Positions 27,925 through 36,909 of a DNA stretch of 64,000 bases are shown in pieces (position 1 is the stretch's first letter; every line of letters begins with the position of its first letter). The notes beneath the pieces were generated by a model. That model was not told the DNA's origin, did no database searches, and saw only the letters and a list, made by a program, of their open reading frames with translations. The position numbers were made by a program, and so were the translations under genes. The stretch comes from an uncultured Rhodobacter sp. (GTDB lineage: Bacteria > Pseudomonadota > Alphaproteobacteria > Rhodobacterales > Rhodobacteraceae): contig CAMFII010000008.1 in NCBI GenBank assembly GCA_945952585.1, forward strand, positions 158,131 to 222,130, in the 5' to 3' direction.

Positions 27925-27933
27925 GCCCGAGTC

Positions 27934-27955
27934 GGGTGGGCGTCAACGCCCACCC
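27934..27955. repeat. GC palindrome after the GFA gene
   Basis: GGGTGGGCGT and ACGCCCACCC form a near-perfect hairpin 13 bp after the GFA stop codon. The core GTGGGCGT resembles hairpins at 41434-41453 and 53291-53308. It may act as a 3' end hairpin for the GFA mRNA; no T-run follows. Confidence 0.6.
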
Positions 27956-27968
27956 CTTGTCGCAGCGA

Positions 27969-28412
27969 TCAGGCGGCCGAAGGCGGCCAGACGAATTCCG
28001 GGCGCAGCCCGTTGTAAACCGGGCGGCCATCATGCGGCGCCGGGTAGCCTTTCGACTCGTCCCAGAAGGCATGATAGGAGGCCTTCGGGAACTTGGCGTC
28101 GTCGTAGCCCATGACATTCGGTACGGCGACGCGGATGCGGTGTTGCTTGTCGTCCAGCATCAGGACCGCACCGCAATCGGTGCAAAGGCAGATCTCCAGC
28201 GGCCCGTTGGGGTTGTCCTTGTTGAAGGGCACCCGTTTCATCTTCTCGGGGTGATCGACGTTGATGTCCTTGTAGTTGAAGAAGGCCACATGCGTCGTGT
28301 GCTGCCCGGTCACGGACTTGCAGACATTGCAGTGGCATTCGTGGTTGTCGATCGGTTCTGCGCTTGCCGTGACATGCACATGCTCGCAGCCGCCTGAGTA
28401 TTTCGCAGCCAT
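27969..28412 (-). CDS. GFA (glutathione-dependent formaldehyde-activating) family protein
   Basis: This 147-residue protein has the zinc-binding pattern of the GFA/CENP-V fold: an N-terminal Cys (GGCEHVHV), then CHCNVCKS (residues about 26-33) and CLCTDCGA (about 76-83). The family includes a formaldehyde-glutathione adduct enzyme, but most members have no proven activity. GGGAGGA precedes ATG 28412. It interrupts the spc operon between rpmD and rplO, behind a strong hairpin and in front of a promoter, so it looks like inserted cargo. Confidence 0.85.
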   Translation of the reverse strand: MAAKYSGGCEHVHVTASAEPIDNHECHCNVCKSVTGQHTTHVAFFNYKDINVDHPEKMKRVPFNKDNPNGPLEICLCTDCGAVLMLDDKQHRIRVAVPNVMGYDDAKFPKASYHAFWDESKGYPAPHDGRPVYNGLRPEFVWPPSAA

Positions 28413-28514
28413 CCATTCCTCCCTATGGCCATTGGATCTTGCTGATCCGATTGCCCGGCTCCTCCTCCGGGGTCGGGCTGAGGCGAGTCGTAGCATGCCG
28501 TAGCGGAAATGCGA

Positions 28515-28540
28515 AACGCCCCGGAATGATCCGGGGCGTT
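28515..28540 (-). terminator. Terminator-like hairpin after rpmD
   Basis: A perfect 11-bp inverted repeat (AACGCCCCGGA/TCCGGGGCGTT, loop of 4) lies 42 bp after the rpmD stop, followed on the minus strand by TTTCGC. It probably ends the rpmC-rpmD transcript before the GFA gene. Confidence 0.8.
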
Positions 28541-28581
28541 AAAGTGATCGCCTTGGGAGCAAGCGCCCCCAAGTCGTGATC

Positions 28582-28776
28582 TCAGTTCTTTTCCTCGATG
28601 ATCTGCACCAGGTGCGGGATCGAGTTCACCATGCCGCGGACCGAGGGCGTATCTTCCAGTTCGCGGGTGCGGTTCAGCTTGTTCAGGCCAAGACCCTTGA
28701 GGGTCGCAGTCTGGACGGCCGGACGGCGGGCGGCCGAAGCCACCTGCTTGACGACGATGGTTTTCTTCGCAGCCAT
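28582..28776 (-). CDS. rpmD: 50S ribosomal protein L30
   Basis: This 64-residue protein has typical L30 features ([36 protein letters not shown]). It lies 2 bp after rpsE and is followed by an 11-bp hairpin terminator, making it the last gene of this ribosomal unit. Confidence 0.97.
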   Translation of the reverse strand: MAAKKTIVVKQVASAARRPAVQTATLKGLGLNKLNRTRELEDTPSVRGMVNSIPHLVQIIEEKN

Positions 28777-28778
28777 GA

Positions 28779-29345
28779 TCAGGCCTCCACCACTTCGGCT
28801 TCAGGCTTTTTCAGGATGTCGGCCACCTTCTTGCCGCGACGCTGCGCGACCGAGCGGGGGCTCGATTCCTGTTTCAGGCCGTCGATCGTCGCGCGAACCA
28901 TGTTGTAGGGGTTCTGCGAGCCGAGCGATTTCGCCACGACGTCCTGGATGCCGAGCATCTCGAACACGGCGCGCATCGGGCCGCCGGCGATGATGCCGGT
29001 ACCGGCCACGGCGGTGCGCATCACGACCTTGCCGGCGCCATGACGGCCCTCGATGTCGTGGTGCAGCGTCCGGCCGTCGCGCAGGGCGACGCGGATCATC
29101 TGGCGCTTGGCCTGTTCCGTTGCCTTGCGGATCGCTTCCGGCACTTCCTTGGCCTTGCCCTTGCCGAAGCCGACGCGGCCGCGCTGGTCACCGACCACCA
29201 CGAGCGCCGCGAAGCCGAAGCGCTTGCCGCCCTTCACGGTTTTCGACACGCGGTTGATCGCCACCAGACGGTCGGCGAATTCCGGGGTCTCTTCCCGCTC
29301 GCGACGGTCTTCGCGACGTTCCCGGCGGTTTTCACGTTCTGCCAT
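28779..29345 (-). CDS. rpsE: 30S ribosomal protein S5
   Basis: This 188-residue protein has a charged N-terminal extension ([14 protein letters not shown]), the double-stranded RNA-binding segment [22 protein letters not shown] and the fold-2 [22 protein letters not shown]5 lines the mRNA entry channel and affects accuracy. It lies between rplR and rpmD with very short spacers. Confidence 0.98.
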   Translation of the reverse strand: MAERENRRERREDRREREETPEFADRLVAINRVSKTVKGGKRFGFAALVVVGDQRGRVGFGKGKAKEVPEAIRKATEQAKRQMIRVALRDGRTLHHDIEGRHGAGKVVMRTAVAGTGIIAGGPMRAVFEMLGIQDVVAKSLGSQNPYNMVRATIDGLKQESSPRSVAQRRGKKVADILKKPEAEVVEA

Positions 29346-29355
29346 GTCTAACTCC

Positions 29356-29715
29356 TCAGAACTTCAGGCCGCCTTCACGGGCAGCATCGGCCAGAGCCTT
29401 GATCTTCCCGTGAAAGAGGAAACCGCCGCGGTCGAAGTAGCATTCTTCGATCCCGGCCTTCTTGGCGCGCTCCGCGATGGCCGCACCGACTTTCGCCGCC
29501 GCTTCCACGTTGTTCTTGCCGACGAAGCCCAGATCCTTTTCGAGGGTCGAGGCGGCGGCAACGGTCACGCCGTTGACGTCGTCGATCAGCTGAGCGCTGA
29601 TGTTCTTGCTGGACCGATGGACCGAGAGGCGCAGGCGCCCGTTGGCCATCGACTTGATCTTGTTCCGCACGCGCAGGCGGCGCTTGAGGAACAGCTCTCG
29701 CTTGTTGTTCGCCAT
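29356..29715 (-). CDS. rplR: 50S ribosomal protein L18
   Basis: This 119-residue protein binds 5S rRNA. Family segments include [27 protein letters not shown] and the C-terminal [28 protein letters not shown] type ending (here Y preceded by EC). It sits 10 bp from its neighbours in the spc unit. Confidence 0.97.
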   Translation of the reverse strand: MANNKRELFLKRRLRVRNKIKSMANGRLRLSVHRSSKNISAQLIDDVNGVTVAAASTLEKDLGFVGKNNVEAAAKVGAAIAERAKKAGIEECYFDRGGFLFHGKIKALADAAREGGLKF

Positions 29716-29726
29716 TTCTCTCGCCC

Positions 29727-30260
29727 TTACTTCTTCTTGCCTTCCTTGCGGAACACGAACTCATCCTTGTACCGGATGCCCTTGCCCTTGTAGGGCTCGG
29801 GGCGCTTCCAGTCGCGGATGTTCGCGGCGACCTGGCCGACCAGCTGCTGGTCGATGCCTTCCACCACGATTTCGGTCTGCTTCGGAGACGTGACGGTCAC
29901 ACCCTTCGGCACCTCGAAGTTCACTTCGTGGCTGAAGCCGAGCGACAGTTTCAGGACGTTGCCGGCCATCGCGGCGCGGTAACCCACGCCCTGGATCTCC
30001 AGCTCTTTCTTGAAACCGGTGGTCACGCCGGTGACCAGGTTCTCGACCATCGAGCGGGCCATACCCCACTGCTGGCGCGCCCGCTTGGACGTGCCGCGCG
30101 GAGTGACCGTGACGGCATTGTCCGCCAGGGTCAGGGTCACGTCGTCGGTCGCGGTGAAGGTCCGGGTGCCTTTCGGCCCCTTCACTTCGATGGTCTGACC
30201 CGAGATCGAAGCGGTCACGCCCTTGGCGAGTTCAACGGGTTTCTTGCCGATACGAGACAT
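29727..30260 (-). CDS. rplF: 50S ribosomal protein L6
   Basis: This 177-residue protein starts [15 protein letters not shown] and ends with the conserved [16 protein letters not shown] segment (here [17 protein letters not shown]). L6 has two repeated domains near the GTPase-associated centre. It is separated from rpsH and rplR by about 10 bp each. Confidence 0.98.
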   Translation of the reverse strand: MSRIGKKPVELAKGVTASISGQTIEVKGPKGTRTFTATDDVTLTLADNAVTVTPRGTSKRARQQWGMARSMVENLVTGVTTGFKKELEIQGVGYRAAMAGNVLKLSLGFSHEVNFEVPKGVTVTSPKQTEIVVEGIDQQLVGQVAANIRDWKRPEPYKGKGIRYKDEFVFRKEGKKK

Positions 30261-30270
30261 TCAACCCTCC

Positions 30271-30669
30271 TTAGAACACGGTGCAGAGCACTTCGCCGCC
30301 AACGTTGGCAGAGCGTGCAGCTGCATCGGACATGACGCCTTTCGGCGTGGAGACGATCGAAACGCCAAGGCCGTTACGGACCGAAGGAATGTCCTTCACG
30401 CCCATATAGACCCGGCGGCCGGGCTTCGAGACGCGCTTGATCTCGCGGATCACGGGCTCGCCTTCGAAGTATTTCAGGCTGATGACGAGTTCGCCCTGAC
30501 CGTTCTCGGTCGAGTTCTTCTCGTAGCCGCGGATGTAGCCTTCGCCCGCAAGCACGTCGAGCACCCAGGCGCGCAGCTTAGAAGCCGGCGTCGAGACGGT
30601 CGATTTGCCGCGCAGTTGCGCGTTGCGGATGCGGGTCAGCATATCGCCGAGGGGATCGTTCACAGACAT
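30271..30669 (-). CDS. rpsH: 30S ribosomal protein S8
   Basis: This 132-residue protein has the S8 N-terminus ([15 protein letters not shown]) and C-terminal rRNA-binding segment ([24 protein letters not shown]). S8 binds 16S helix 21 and is the classical translational repressor of the spc operon in E. coli; whether that control exists here cannot be seen. Confidence 0.98.
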   Translation of the reverse strand: MSVNDPLGDMLTRIRNAQLRGKSTVSTPASKLRAWVLDVLAGEGYIRGYEKNSTENGQGELVISLKYFEGEPVIREIKRVSKPGRRVYMGVKDIPSVRNGLGVSIVSTPKGVMSDAAARSANVGGEVLCTVF

Positions 30670-30679
30670 TGCGACCTCC

Positions 30680-30985
30680 TTACCAGCTCGACTTCACCAT
30701 GCCCGGGATCTGGCCGAACTGGGCCAGGTCACGCAGCATGATGCGGCTGAGCTTGAGTTTGCGATAATAGGCGCGCGGACGGCCGGTGAGCTCGCACCGG
30801 TTGTGCAGACGCGTCGCCGACGAGTTGCGGGGCATTTCCGCCAGTTTCAGCTGCGCCTTGAAGCGCTGCTCCATCGGCAGGTTCTGGTCGGTGGCGGCAG
30901 CCTTCAGGGCCGCGCGCTTGGCCGCGTACTGCTTCACCAGCTTCTGGCGCTTCAGTTCGCGTTCGGTCATGGATTTCTTGGCCAT
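30680..30985 (-). CDS. rpsN: 30S ribosomal protein S14 (zinc-free long form)
   Basis: This 101-residue S14 lacks the CxxC zinc motifs of the short form and ends [19 protein letters not shown] ([16 protein letters not shown]). It needs no zinc, the usual proteobacterial version. It lies between rplE and rpsH in conserved order. Confidence 0.98.
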   Translation of the reverse strand: MAKKSMTERELKRQKLVKQYAAKRAALKAAATDQNLPMEQRFKAQLKLAEMPRNSSATRLHNRCELTGRPRAYYRKLKLSRIMLRDLAQFGQIPGMVKSSW

Positions 30986-31004
30986 ACTCTCAATCCTTCC
31001 GCGA

Positions 31005-31565
31005 TCAGCTGGTGAACGGCATGTTGAAATGCTTCAACAGCGCCTTCGCTTCCGCGTCGGTTTTCGCGGTGGTGCAGATGATGATGTCCATGCCCAGGAT
31101 ATCGTCGACCTTGTCGAAGTCGATTTCCGGGAAGACGATCTGTTCCTTCAGGCCCATGGCGTAGTTGCCGCGGCCGTCGAACGAATTGCCCTTCACGCCG
31201 CGGAAGTCACGGACGCGCGGCAGCGCGACGGTGATCAGGCGGTCGAGGAATTCGTACATCCGGTCGCCACGCAGGGTCACCTTGGTGCCAAGCGGCATTT
31301 CTTCACGGACGCGGAAGCCGGCGATCGACTTCTTGGCGTGGGTGATGACAGCCTTCTGGCCCGCGATCAGCGTCAGCTGCTCGGAGGCGGTCTTGACCTT
31401 CTTGGTGTCCTTGACGGCTTCGCCAACGCCCATGTTCAGGACGATCTTGTCCAGGCGCGGGATCTGCATGTCGTTCTTGTAGCCGAACTCTTCCTTGAGC
31501 GCGGGACGCACCTTGGCCTGGTATTCGGCCTTGAGGCGCGGGGTATAGGTGGCAGCGTCCAACAT
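31005..31565 (-). CDS. rplE: 50S ribosomal protein L5
   Basis: This 186-residue protein contacts 5S rRNA and P-site tRNA. Diagnostic segments are [33 protein letters not shown] and [21 protein letters not shown]. Its ATG shares one base with the rplX stop, so the two are coupled. Confidence 0.98.
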   Translation of the reverse strand: MLDAATYTPRLKAEYQAKVRPALKEEFGYKNDMQIPRLDKIVLNMGVGEAVKDTKKVKTASEQLTLIAGQKAVITHAKKSIAGFRVREEMPLGTKVTLRGDRMYEFLDRLITVALPRVRDFRGVKGNSFDGRGNYAMGLKEQIVFPEIDFDKVDDILGMDIIICTTAKTDAEAKALLKHFNMPFTS

Positions 31566-31870
31566 CAGATCGCCTCCCCAGTGGTCTTGGCGAAGCGGAC
31601 CTTCTTGCCTTCTTCCATGCGGAAGCCGACGCGGGTGGCCTTGCCGTTCTTGTCAACGATCGCGAGGTTCGACAGGTCGATCGGCATCGCTTTCGCGAGG
31701 CGGCCGCCCTGGCTGGTCTGCGACTGCTTGGTGTGACGGATGGCGACGTTCACGCCGTCGACGACGGCCTTGTTATCCTTCGGTGCGACCGAAAGGATCT
31801 CGCCGGTCTTGCCCTTGTCCTTGCCGGTCAGGACGACGACCTTGTCACCTTTTTTGAGTTTCGCAGCCAT
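31565..31870 (-). CDS. rplX: 50S ribosomal protein L24
   Basis: This 101-residue protein has the KOW motif near the N-terminus ([20 protein letters not shown]). L24 initiates 50S assembly. It overlaps both rplN and rplE by a single base (stop/start overlaps). Confidence 0.98.
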   Translation of the reverse strand: MAAKLKKGDKVVVLTGKDKGKTGEILSVAPKDNKAVVDGVNVAIRHTKQSQTSQGGRLAKAMPIDLSNLAIVDKNGKATRVGFRMEEGKKVRFAKTTGEAI

Positions 31871-32238
31871 CAGAGCACCTCCGGAGCCAGCGAGATGATC
31901 TTCATGAAGTTCTTCGCCCGGAGCTCGCGCACGACCGGCCCGAAGATACGGGTGCCGACCGGTTCGCCCTGGTTGTTCAGGATGACGGCGGCGTTGCGGT
32001 CGAAGCGGATCGAGGTGCCGTCTTCACGGCGGACTTCCTTGGCGGTGCGCACGACGACGGCCTTGCGGACGTCGCCCTTCTTCACACGGCCTTTCGGAAT
32101 CGCTTCCTTGACCGACACCACGATGATGTCGCCCACGGAGGCGTAGCGGCGATGCGAGCCACCCAGAACCTTGATGCACTGAACCCGGCGGGCGCCGGAG
32201 TTGTCAGCGACATCCAGATTGGTCTGCATCTGGATCAT
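31870..32238 (-). CDS. rplN: 50S ribosomal protein L14
   Basis: This 122-residue protein is almost invariant in its family, with [19 protein letters not shown] and [20 protein letters not shown]. It sits at the subunit interface. It lies 70 bp after rpsQ and is coupled to rplX. Confidence 0.98.
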   Translation of the reverse strand: MIQMQTNLDVADNSGARRVQCIKVLGGSHRRYASVGDIIVVSVKEAIPKGRVKKGDVRKAVVVRTAKEVRREDGTSIRFDRNAAVILNNQGEPVGTRIFGPVVRELRAKNFMKIISLAPEVL

Positions 32239-32308
32239 TTGGTTTCTCCCGACCTTTGGGGACCGGACTTCTTGGCCCCAGGGTTTCGTTCAGACCGGAA
32301 AGTGGGGA

Positions 32309-32548
32309 TCAAGCCGAAGCTTCGACCACCACCGTCCAGCGTTTCGTCTTCGAAATCGGCGCGCACTCTTCGATACGGACAGTATCGCCGACCTTGAATT
32401 GGTTGTTCGCGTCGTGGGCCCGGTATTTCTTGGACTTGCGGACGGTTTTTTGCAGCAGCGGATGCTTGAAGCGGCGCTCGACGAGGACGGTGATCGTCTG
32501 CTCGTTCTTGTCCGAGGTCACAACACCCTGAAGGATACGTTTCGGCAT
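32309..32548 (-). CDS. rpsQ: 30S ribosomal protein S17
   Basis: This 79-residue protein has an OB-fold with the motif [20 protein letters not shown] and [18 protein letters not shown]. It is a primary 16S-binding protein. It lies 10 bp after rpmC. Confidence 0.98.
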   Translation of the reverse strand: MPKRILQGVVTSDKNEQTITVLVERRFKHPLLQKTVRKSKKYRAHDANNQFKVGDTVRIEECAPISKTKRWTVVVEASA

Positions 32549-32558
32549 GTTGGTCCCC

Positions 32559-32762
32559 TTACTTCGCAGCCGCTTCCGCGGCTTTCTGGTTCAGCACCGT
32601 CTTGACGCGGGCCACGTCCTTGCGGACTGCGCGCATGCGGGCGGTGTTCTCAAGCTGGCCAGTGGCCTGTTGGAAGCGCAGGTTGAACGCCTCCTTCTTG
32701 AGCGCGGCCAGCTGATCGCGCAGCTGGTCCGGCGTCTTGGTCTTCAGTTCCTGGGCGTTCAT
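32559..32762 (-). CDS. rpmC: 50S ribosomal protein L29
   Basis: This 67-residue two-helix protein ([26 protein letters not shown]) sits at the tunnel exit. In most bacteria it follows rplP directly; here a 2OG oxygenase, brnTA and a new promoter lie between, so rpmC starts a separate unit. Confidence 0.97.
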   Translation of the reverse strand: MNAQELKTKTPDQLRDQLAALKKEAFNLRFQQATGQLENTARMRAVRKDVARVKTVLNQKAAEAAAK

Positions 32763-32843
32763 CCGCCGTATTCCTTTTCACAATCACCAGAGGGCCCCTG
32801 GAACCAGGGTCACCCGCGACCTGATGGATCAATGACAAACCGA

Positions 32844-32867
32844 CGACTCCGAGTCGCCCCGGAGTCG
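32844..32867 (-). other. 5'-leader hairpin of the rpmC transcript
   Basis: A perfect 8-bp inverted repeat (CGACTCCG/CGGAGTCG, 8-nt loop) begins about 4 nt after the predicted start of transcription from the rpmC promoter. A 5'-terminal stem can protect mRNA from decay or be a regulatory leader. Confidence 0.6.
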
Positions 32868-32877
32868 CGGATGCGGT

Positions 32878-32906
32878 CGTATAGGGGGGATGGGCGTGGG
32901 TGGCAA
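32878..32906 (-). promoter_or_regulatory. Predicted promoter of the rpmC-rpmD unit
   Basis: On the minus strand TTGCCA (32901-32906) and TATACG (32878-32883) are separated by exactly 17 bp, in the gap after brnA. It restores transcription downstream of the inserted cargo genes. Confidence 0.72.
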
Positions 32907-32967
32907 GGGGAAATCAGGACGCTTGTCAGCGATCCGCCCCAGTCGTGGGGATCAGGCGGTCTGTGAC

Positions 32968-33201
32968 CTACCCCAGCTTCTCCGCGATCCACATCTTGAT
33001 GAGCGACTGCCGGGTCACGCCCAGACGATTGGCCTCCTTGTCGAGGCCCTGAACCATCCAGGCCGGGAAATCCACGTTCACCCGGCGCGCTTCCTGATTG
33101 GGGCGGCGGGCCTTGGACCAATCGACATAGGCGCTGATGTCCTCGCCATTATCGAACTTTTCGTCGAACTCGTCAGTCGTAATCGTTCCTTGCGCCTTCA
33201 T
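32968..33201 (-). CDS. brnA: BrnA-like antitoxin
   Basis: This 77-residue protein has an acidic N-terminal half that should wrap the toxin (DEFDEKFDNGEDISAYVDW) and a C-terminal ribbon-helix-helix-like region (RRVNVDFPAWMVQGLDKEA, GVTRQSLIKMWIAEKL) that should bind DNA. This is the BrnA architecture of type II toxin-antitoxin systems. It overlaps the toxin gene by 29 bp in a different frame. It probably neutralises BrnT and represses the pair through the palindrome at 33462-33478. Confidence 0.87.
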   Translation of the reverse strand: MKAQGTITTDEFDEKFDNGEDISAYVDWSKARRPNQEARRVNVDFPAWMVQGLDKEANRLGVTRQSLIKMWIAEKLG

Positions 33202-33451
33202 AGAACATCACCTCCGTTGTTCGCGATCGCCTCACCGAGATGATCCGTACTGCCGTCCCCCGAAGCGTGCAGACCGCTGTCCAGCATTTGCCTTCGAGCC
33301 GACCAATGACCAGAAAGCGTGGCTCGCCCCCCGATACGACCGGAACATCAACCAATCCATCATCCTGCCACAGTGCCTGCGCCTCGACGAAGTCGATGCC
33401 ATGCTTGGCCTTGTTGCTGGCGCTTTTGGCCGGGTCGAACTCGAACTCCAT
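33173..33451 (-). CDS. brnT: BrnT-like RNase toxin
   Basis: This 92-residue protein opens with the BrnT hallmark FEFDPAKSASNKAKHGIDF and has RIISVRRS in the second half, with catalytic-type basic residues as in Brucella BrnT, a RelE-fold RNase that inhibits translation. The order toxin-antitoxin is the brnTA norm. No Shine-Dalgarno sequence precedes ATG 33451, and the predicted -10 box ends six bases before it, so the mRNA may be leaderless. The module sits between rplP and rpmC within the ribosomal gene cluster. Confidence 0.9.
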   Translation of the reverse strand: MEFEFDPAKSASNKAKHGIDFVEAQALWQDDGLVDVPVVSGGEPRFLVIGRLEGKCWTAVCTLRGTAVRIISVRRSRTTEVMFYEGARNDYD

Positions 33452-33456
33452 GGGGT

Positions 33457-33485
33457 AATATGGTATAGAAACTATACCTTTTCAA
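33457..33485 (-). promoter_or_regulatory. brnTA promoter with operator palindrome
   Basis: On the minus strand TTGAAA (33480-33485), 17 bp, CATATT (33457-33462) forms a promoter. The 17-bp perfect palindrome GGTATAG-AAA-CTATACC (33462-33478, plus strand) fills the spacer, an ideal site for repression by BrnA. The promoter abuts the stop codon of the oxygenase gene. Confidence 0.75.
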
Positions 33486-34105
33486 TCCCAGTTGTAATTG
33501 AAGCTGACGCTGATCCGCTCGTCCTCGGACATGTTCATCGGCACCTCGTGGCGGAGCCAGCTTTCCCAGAGCAGGACCTCGCCGACCTCGGGCTTCACAT
33601 AGACGAAGGGCTGCAAGCTCTCCGCCGCAGTCTTCAGCCGCAGGGGTGCGTGCATCATCATCGCGTGGCGCGGATCCTCGAGCTTCAGCGCGCTCGTCCC
33701 TTCGGGCATGGCGACATAGGTCGTGCCCGAGATCACCGAATGGGGGTGAATATGGCTGCCGTGGCTGCCGCCCTCGGGCAGGATGTTGATCCAGAAGCTG
33801 TCGCATTTCAGCTTCCGCCCCTGCAGGTCAAAGCCCAGATCCTCGACAAAGGCCGCGACATGCTTGTCGAGCGCCTTCTGCAGGTCGGCAAAGATCGGCG
33901 CGCGCCAGGGCAGGTCGTTCAGCGAGGCGTAGGAGGTGTAGCCCGGATAGCCGTTGTCCTCGCACCAGGCCTGGCCCGCCTCGTCATCCTCGGCCATCAC
34001 CTCGCAGGTGGACTTCAACTCCTTGTAGTCGATCTTCGGCTTGGCGAGGTCATTGACCCGCGCGCGGTAAAGACGGGTGACGAACAGCGAGGAAATCTCG
34101 GCCAT
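33482..34105 (-). CDS. TIGR02466-type putative 2-oxoglutarate/Fe(II) oxygenase
   Basis: This 207-residue double-stranded beta-helix protein has iron-ligand candidates in HIHPH (118-122) and H186 (WLRHEVP), and a 2-oxoglutarate-binding Arg candidate at 197 (DERISVSFNYNW). It matches the family I know as TIGR02466, whose substrate is unknown. AAGGAGCC precedes the ATG. It starts 18 bp after the rplP terminator hairpin. Its position next to rplP invites the idea that it hydroxylates a ribosomal protein, as the unrelated JmjC-type YcfD does to L16 in E. coli; this is speculation. Confidence 0.82.
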   Translation of the reverse strand: MAEISSLFVTRLYRARVNDLAKPKIDYKELKSTCEVMAEDDEAGQAWCEDNGYPGYTSYASLNDLPWRAPIFADLQKALDKHVAAFVEDLGFDLQGRKLKCDSFWINILPEGGSHGSHIHPHSVISGTTYVAMPEGTSALKLEDPRHAMMMHAPLRLKTAAESLQPFVYVKPEVGEVLLWESWLRHEVPMNMSEDERISVSFNYNWD

Positions 34106-34122
34106 GAAAGGCTCCTTGATGG

Positions 34123-34152
34123 CAAAGGCCCCCGCCGTTTCCGACGAGGGCC
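34123..34152 (-). terminator. Terminator-like hairpin after rplP
   Basis: An 11-bp stem with two G-T wobbles (GGCCCTCGTCG/CGGCGGGGGCC) and a GAAA tetraloop, followed by TTTG, lies 37 bp after the rplP stop. It should end or attenuate the rplB-rplP transcript before the oxygenase gene. Confidence 0.72.
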
Positions 34153-34188
34153 AATCTTCAGGTAGGGTGCGTTATTGCACGCAGGCCC

Positions 34189-34602
34189 TTACCAGTCTTC
34201 GCGGGCCACGATGCGGGTGGTGACCGGCAGCTTCATTGCGCCGAGGCGCAGGGCCTCCCGCGCGGTGACTTCCGACACGCCGTCGATCTCGAACATGATC
34301 CGGCCCGGCTTCACCTTGCATGCCCAGTAGTCCACCGAACCCTTGCCCGAGCCCATCCGGACTTCGGTCGGCTTCGAGGTAACCGGGGTATCCGGGAAAA
34401 TCCGGATCCAGACGCGGCCCTGGCGCTTCATGTGGCGGGTGATCGCGCGGCGGGCCGCTTCGATCTGACGCGCCGTGACGCGCTCCGGCTCGGTCGCCTT
34501 CAGGGCGAAGGAGCCGAAGTTCAGCAGGAAGCCGCCCTTCGCTTCGCCGTGGATGCGGCCCTTGAACTGCTTGCGGAACTTCGTCCGTTTCGGTTGCAGC
34601 AT
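34189..34602 (-). CDS. rplP: 50S ribosomal protein L16
   Basis: This 137-residue protein has [16 protein letters not shown] at the start and [13 protein letters not shown] near residue 81-93. The Arg at 82 corresponds to E. coli R81, the residue hydroxylated by YcfD. L16 helps position A-site tRNA. It is the last ribosomal gene of the rplB unit and is followed by a hairpin and the oxygenase gene. Confidence 0.98.
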   Translation of the reverse strand: MLQPKRTKFRKQFKGRIHGEAKGGFLLNFGSFALKATEPERVTARQIEAARRAITRHMKRQGRVWIRIFPDTPVTSKPTEVRMGSGKGSVDYWACKVKPGRIMFEIDGVSEVTAREALRLGAMKLPVTTRIVAREDW

Positions 34603-34616
34603 TTCCTTCTACTCCC

Positions 34617-35327
34617 TTACGCGCGTTCGCGACGCTGAGGCCGCGGCGCCGGGCCGTCCTGAGCTTCCGCCAGGCGACGGTCATGCGCCTGCGGATCGTG
34701 CTCGAGGATCTCGCCTTTGAAGATCCAGACCTTCACACCGATGATCCCGTAGGGAGTCGAGGCTTCGGCCAGCGCATAGTCGATGTCGGCGCGCAGCGTG
34801 TGCAGCGGCACGCGACCTTCGCGGTACCACTCGGTCCGGGCGATCTCGGCCCCGCCGAGGCGGCCCGAAACGTTGACCCGGATGCCAAGGGCACCCATGC
34901 GCATCGCGTTCTGCACGCCGCGCTTCATGGCGCGACGGAAGGACACGCGGCGTTCCATCTGCTGGGCGATCGACTCGGCCACCAGAGCGGCGTCGAGTTC
35001 CGGCTTGCGGACTTCGACGATGTTCAGGTGCAGTTCCGACTTGGTGAAGTTCGCCAGCTTCTTGCGCAGCGTCTCGATGTCCGCGCCTTTCTTGCCGATG
35101 ATCACACCCGGACGCGCCGTGTAGATCGTGACGCGGCACTTCTTGTGCGGACGCTCGATGATGACTTTCGAGACGCCGGCCTGCTTGCACTCTTCCTGGA
35201 TGAACTCGCGCATCTTCAGGTCTTCGAGCAGCAGGTTGCCGTAGTCCTTGGATTCAGCGAACCAGCGGCTATCCCAGGTCCGGTTGACCTGCAGACGCAT
35301 CCCGATCGGGTTTACCTTCTGACCCAT
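34617..35327 (-). CDS. rpsC: 30S ribosomal protein S3
   Basis: This 236-residue protein has an N-terminal KH domain ([16 protein letters not shown]) and the C-terminal S3 domain ([28 protein letters not shown]), part of the mRNA-entry helicase. It ends in an Arg/Pro-rich tail. Its ATG overlaps the rplV stop by one base. Confidence 0.98.
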   Translation of the reverse strand: MGQKVNPIGMRLQVNRTWDSRWFAESKDYGNLLLEDLKMREFIQEECKQAGVSKVIIERPHKKCRVTIYTARPGVIIGKKGADIETLRKKLANFTKSELHLNIVEVRKPELDAALVAESIAQQMERRVSFRRAMKRGVQNAMRMGALGIRVNVSGRLGGAEIARTEWYREGRVPLHTLRADIDYALAEASTPYGIIGVKVWIFKGEILEHDPQAHDRRLAEAQDGPAPRPQRRERA

Positions 35328-35707
35328 TATGCAGACTCCCCGACTTGACGGACCGTGATGGTCAGCTGGCTGAACGGTTTCATGATCTTGCCGAACCGAC
35401 CCCGGGCCCGCGGACGGCCGCGTTTCAGGGTGATGTTCTTGCCGACATAGGCTTCGGCGACGACGAGCTCATCCACGTCCAGACCGTGGTTGTTCTCGGC
35501 ATTGGCGATGGCCGACTGCAGGCATTTCTTGACGTCGCCCGCGATGCGGCGCTTCGAGAAGGTCAGGTCGGACAGGGCCCGATCCACCTTCTTGCCGCGG
35601 ATCATGCCGGCGACGAGGTTGAGTTTCTGCGGGCTGGTGCGAAGCATGCGCAGGATGGCCTGAGCTTCGTTGTCAGCCACGCGACGCGGATTCTTTTCGG
35701 TACCCAT
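35327..35707 (-). CDS. rplV: 50S ribosomal protein L22
   Basis: This 126-residue protein has [24 protein letters not shown] near the start and the tunnel-lining beta-hairpin ([17 protein letters not shown]), the site where macrolide resistance changes arise in other bacteria. It lies 3 bp after rpsS. Confidence 0.98.
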   Translation of the reverse strand: MGTEKNPRRVADNEAQAILRMLRTSPQKLNLVAGMIRGKKVDRALSDLTFSKRRIAGDVKKCLQSAIANAENNHGLDVDELVVAEAYVGKNITLKRGRPRARGRFGKIMKPFSQLTITVRQVGESA

Positions 35708-35710
35708 GGC

Positions 35711-35989
35711 TTACTTCCGTTTCGCTTTTTTGTCGGCTGCGTGACCGTAATAGGTCCGCGTCGGCGAATATTCCCCGAACTTCTGGCCGATCATCTCTTC
35801 GGTGACGTTGACGGGGATGTGCTTGTGCCCGTTGTAGACGCCGAAGGTGAGGCCGACGAAATGCGGCAGGATCGTCGAACGGCGCGACCAGATCTTGATC
35901 ACTTCGTTCTTGCCCGATTCCTTCGCCTTTTCTGCTTTCTTCAGCAGATAGGCGTCGACGAACGGGCCCTTCCAGACTGAACGCGACAT
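35711..35989 (-). CDS. rpsS: 30S ribosomal protein S19
   Basis: This 92-residue protein has [20 protein letters not shown] and [15 protein letters not shown], the family signature. It sits in the 30S head with S13. It lies 3 bp after rplB. Confidence 0.98.
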   Translation of the reverse strand: MSRSVWKGPFVDAYLLKKAEKAKESGKNEVIKIWSRRSTILPHFVGLTFGVYNGHKHIPVNVTEEMIGQKFGEYSPTRTYYGHAADKKAKRK

Positions 35990-35992
35990 GGA

Positions 35993-36829
35993 TTAACGCC
36001 CTTTCTTCGCGTGACGCGAGCGGACGATGAACTTGTCCGTCTGCTTGTTCTTGCGGGTCTTGTTCCCCTTGGTGCCCTTGCCCCACGGAGTAACCGGGTG
36101 ACGGCCGCCCGAGGTACGGCCTTCGCCGCCGCCATGCGGGTGGTCGATCGGGTTCATGGCCACGCCGCGAACCGTCGGGCGGATGCCCATGTGACGGCGA
36201 CGACCGGCCTTGCCGAGGTTCTGGTTCGAGTTGTCGGGGTTCGACACGGCACCGACCGTGGCCATGCATTCCTGACGGACCATCCGCAGCTCGCCCGAGG
36301 ACAGGCGGATCTGCGCATAGCCGCCGTCACGGCCGACGAACTGGGCATAGGTGCCCGCGGCGCGCGCCAGCTGGCCGCCCTTGCCGGGCTTCAGCTCGAC
36401 GTTGTGGACGATGGTACCGATCGGCATGCCCGAGAAGGGCATCGCGTTGCCCGGCTTTACGTCGGTCTTGGCGCCGGCGATCACCTGATCGCCCACGGCC
36501 AGACGCTGCGGCGCCAGGATGTAGGAAAGCTCGCCATCCGCATAGCGCACCAGCGCGATGAAGGCGGTCCGGTTCGGGTCGTATTCGATCCGCTCGACCG
36601 TCGCGGGGACGTCGAACTTCGTGCGTTTGAAATCAACGACGCGGTAGAGACGCTTCGCGCCGCCACCCTTGTGCCACATCGTGACCCGTCCGGTGTTGTT
36701 CCGGCCACCAGTGCCGATCAAACCCTCGGTGAGGGCTTTGACCGGGCGGCCTTTCCAAAGCTCCGAACGGTCGATCAGAACCAGCCCACGCTGGCCAGGC
36801 GTCGTCGGTTTGTACGACTTGAGTGCCAT
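35993..36829 (-). CDS. rplB: 50S ribosomal protein L2
   Basis: This 278-residue protein has the RNA-binding domain and the peptidyl-transferase-proximal segment [21 protein letters not shown], which includes the functionally important His. It ends with a Lys/Arg tail ([20 protein letters not shown]). It normally follows rplW directly; here an orphan gene, a promoter and a leader hairpin lie between, so rplB starts a new unit. Confidence 0.98.
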   Translation of the reverse strand: MALKSYKPTTPGQRGLVLIDRSELWKGRPVKALTEGLIGTGGRNNTGRVTMWHKGGGAKRLYRVVDFKRTKFDVPATVERIEYDPNRTAFIALVRYADGELSYILAPQRLAVGDQVIAGAKTDVKPGNAMPFSGMPIGTIVHNVELKPGKGGQLARAAGTYAQFVGRDGGYAQIRLSSGELRMVRQECMATVGAVSNPDNSNQNLGKAGRRRHMGIRPTVRGVAMNPIDHPHGGGEGRTSGGRHPVTPWGKGTKGNKTRKNKQTDKFIVRSRHAKKGR

Positions 36830-36909
36830 GATTACTGTCTTCCGTCAGCTTGAGGACCATTGCTGGTCCGGTGAAGGGCTCCGAAGATCCCCGAAACAAA
36901 AATCACAGA

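Noticed and set aside
33462..33478. Palindrome considered as an attachment site or CRISPR-like repeat
   Set aside because: It occurs once and coincides exactly with the spacer of a promoter for brnTA, so an operator explains it better. No CRISPR array was seen in the window.
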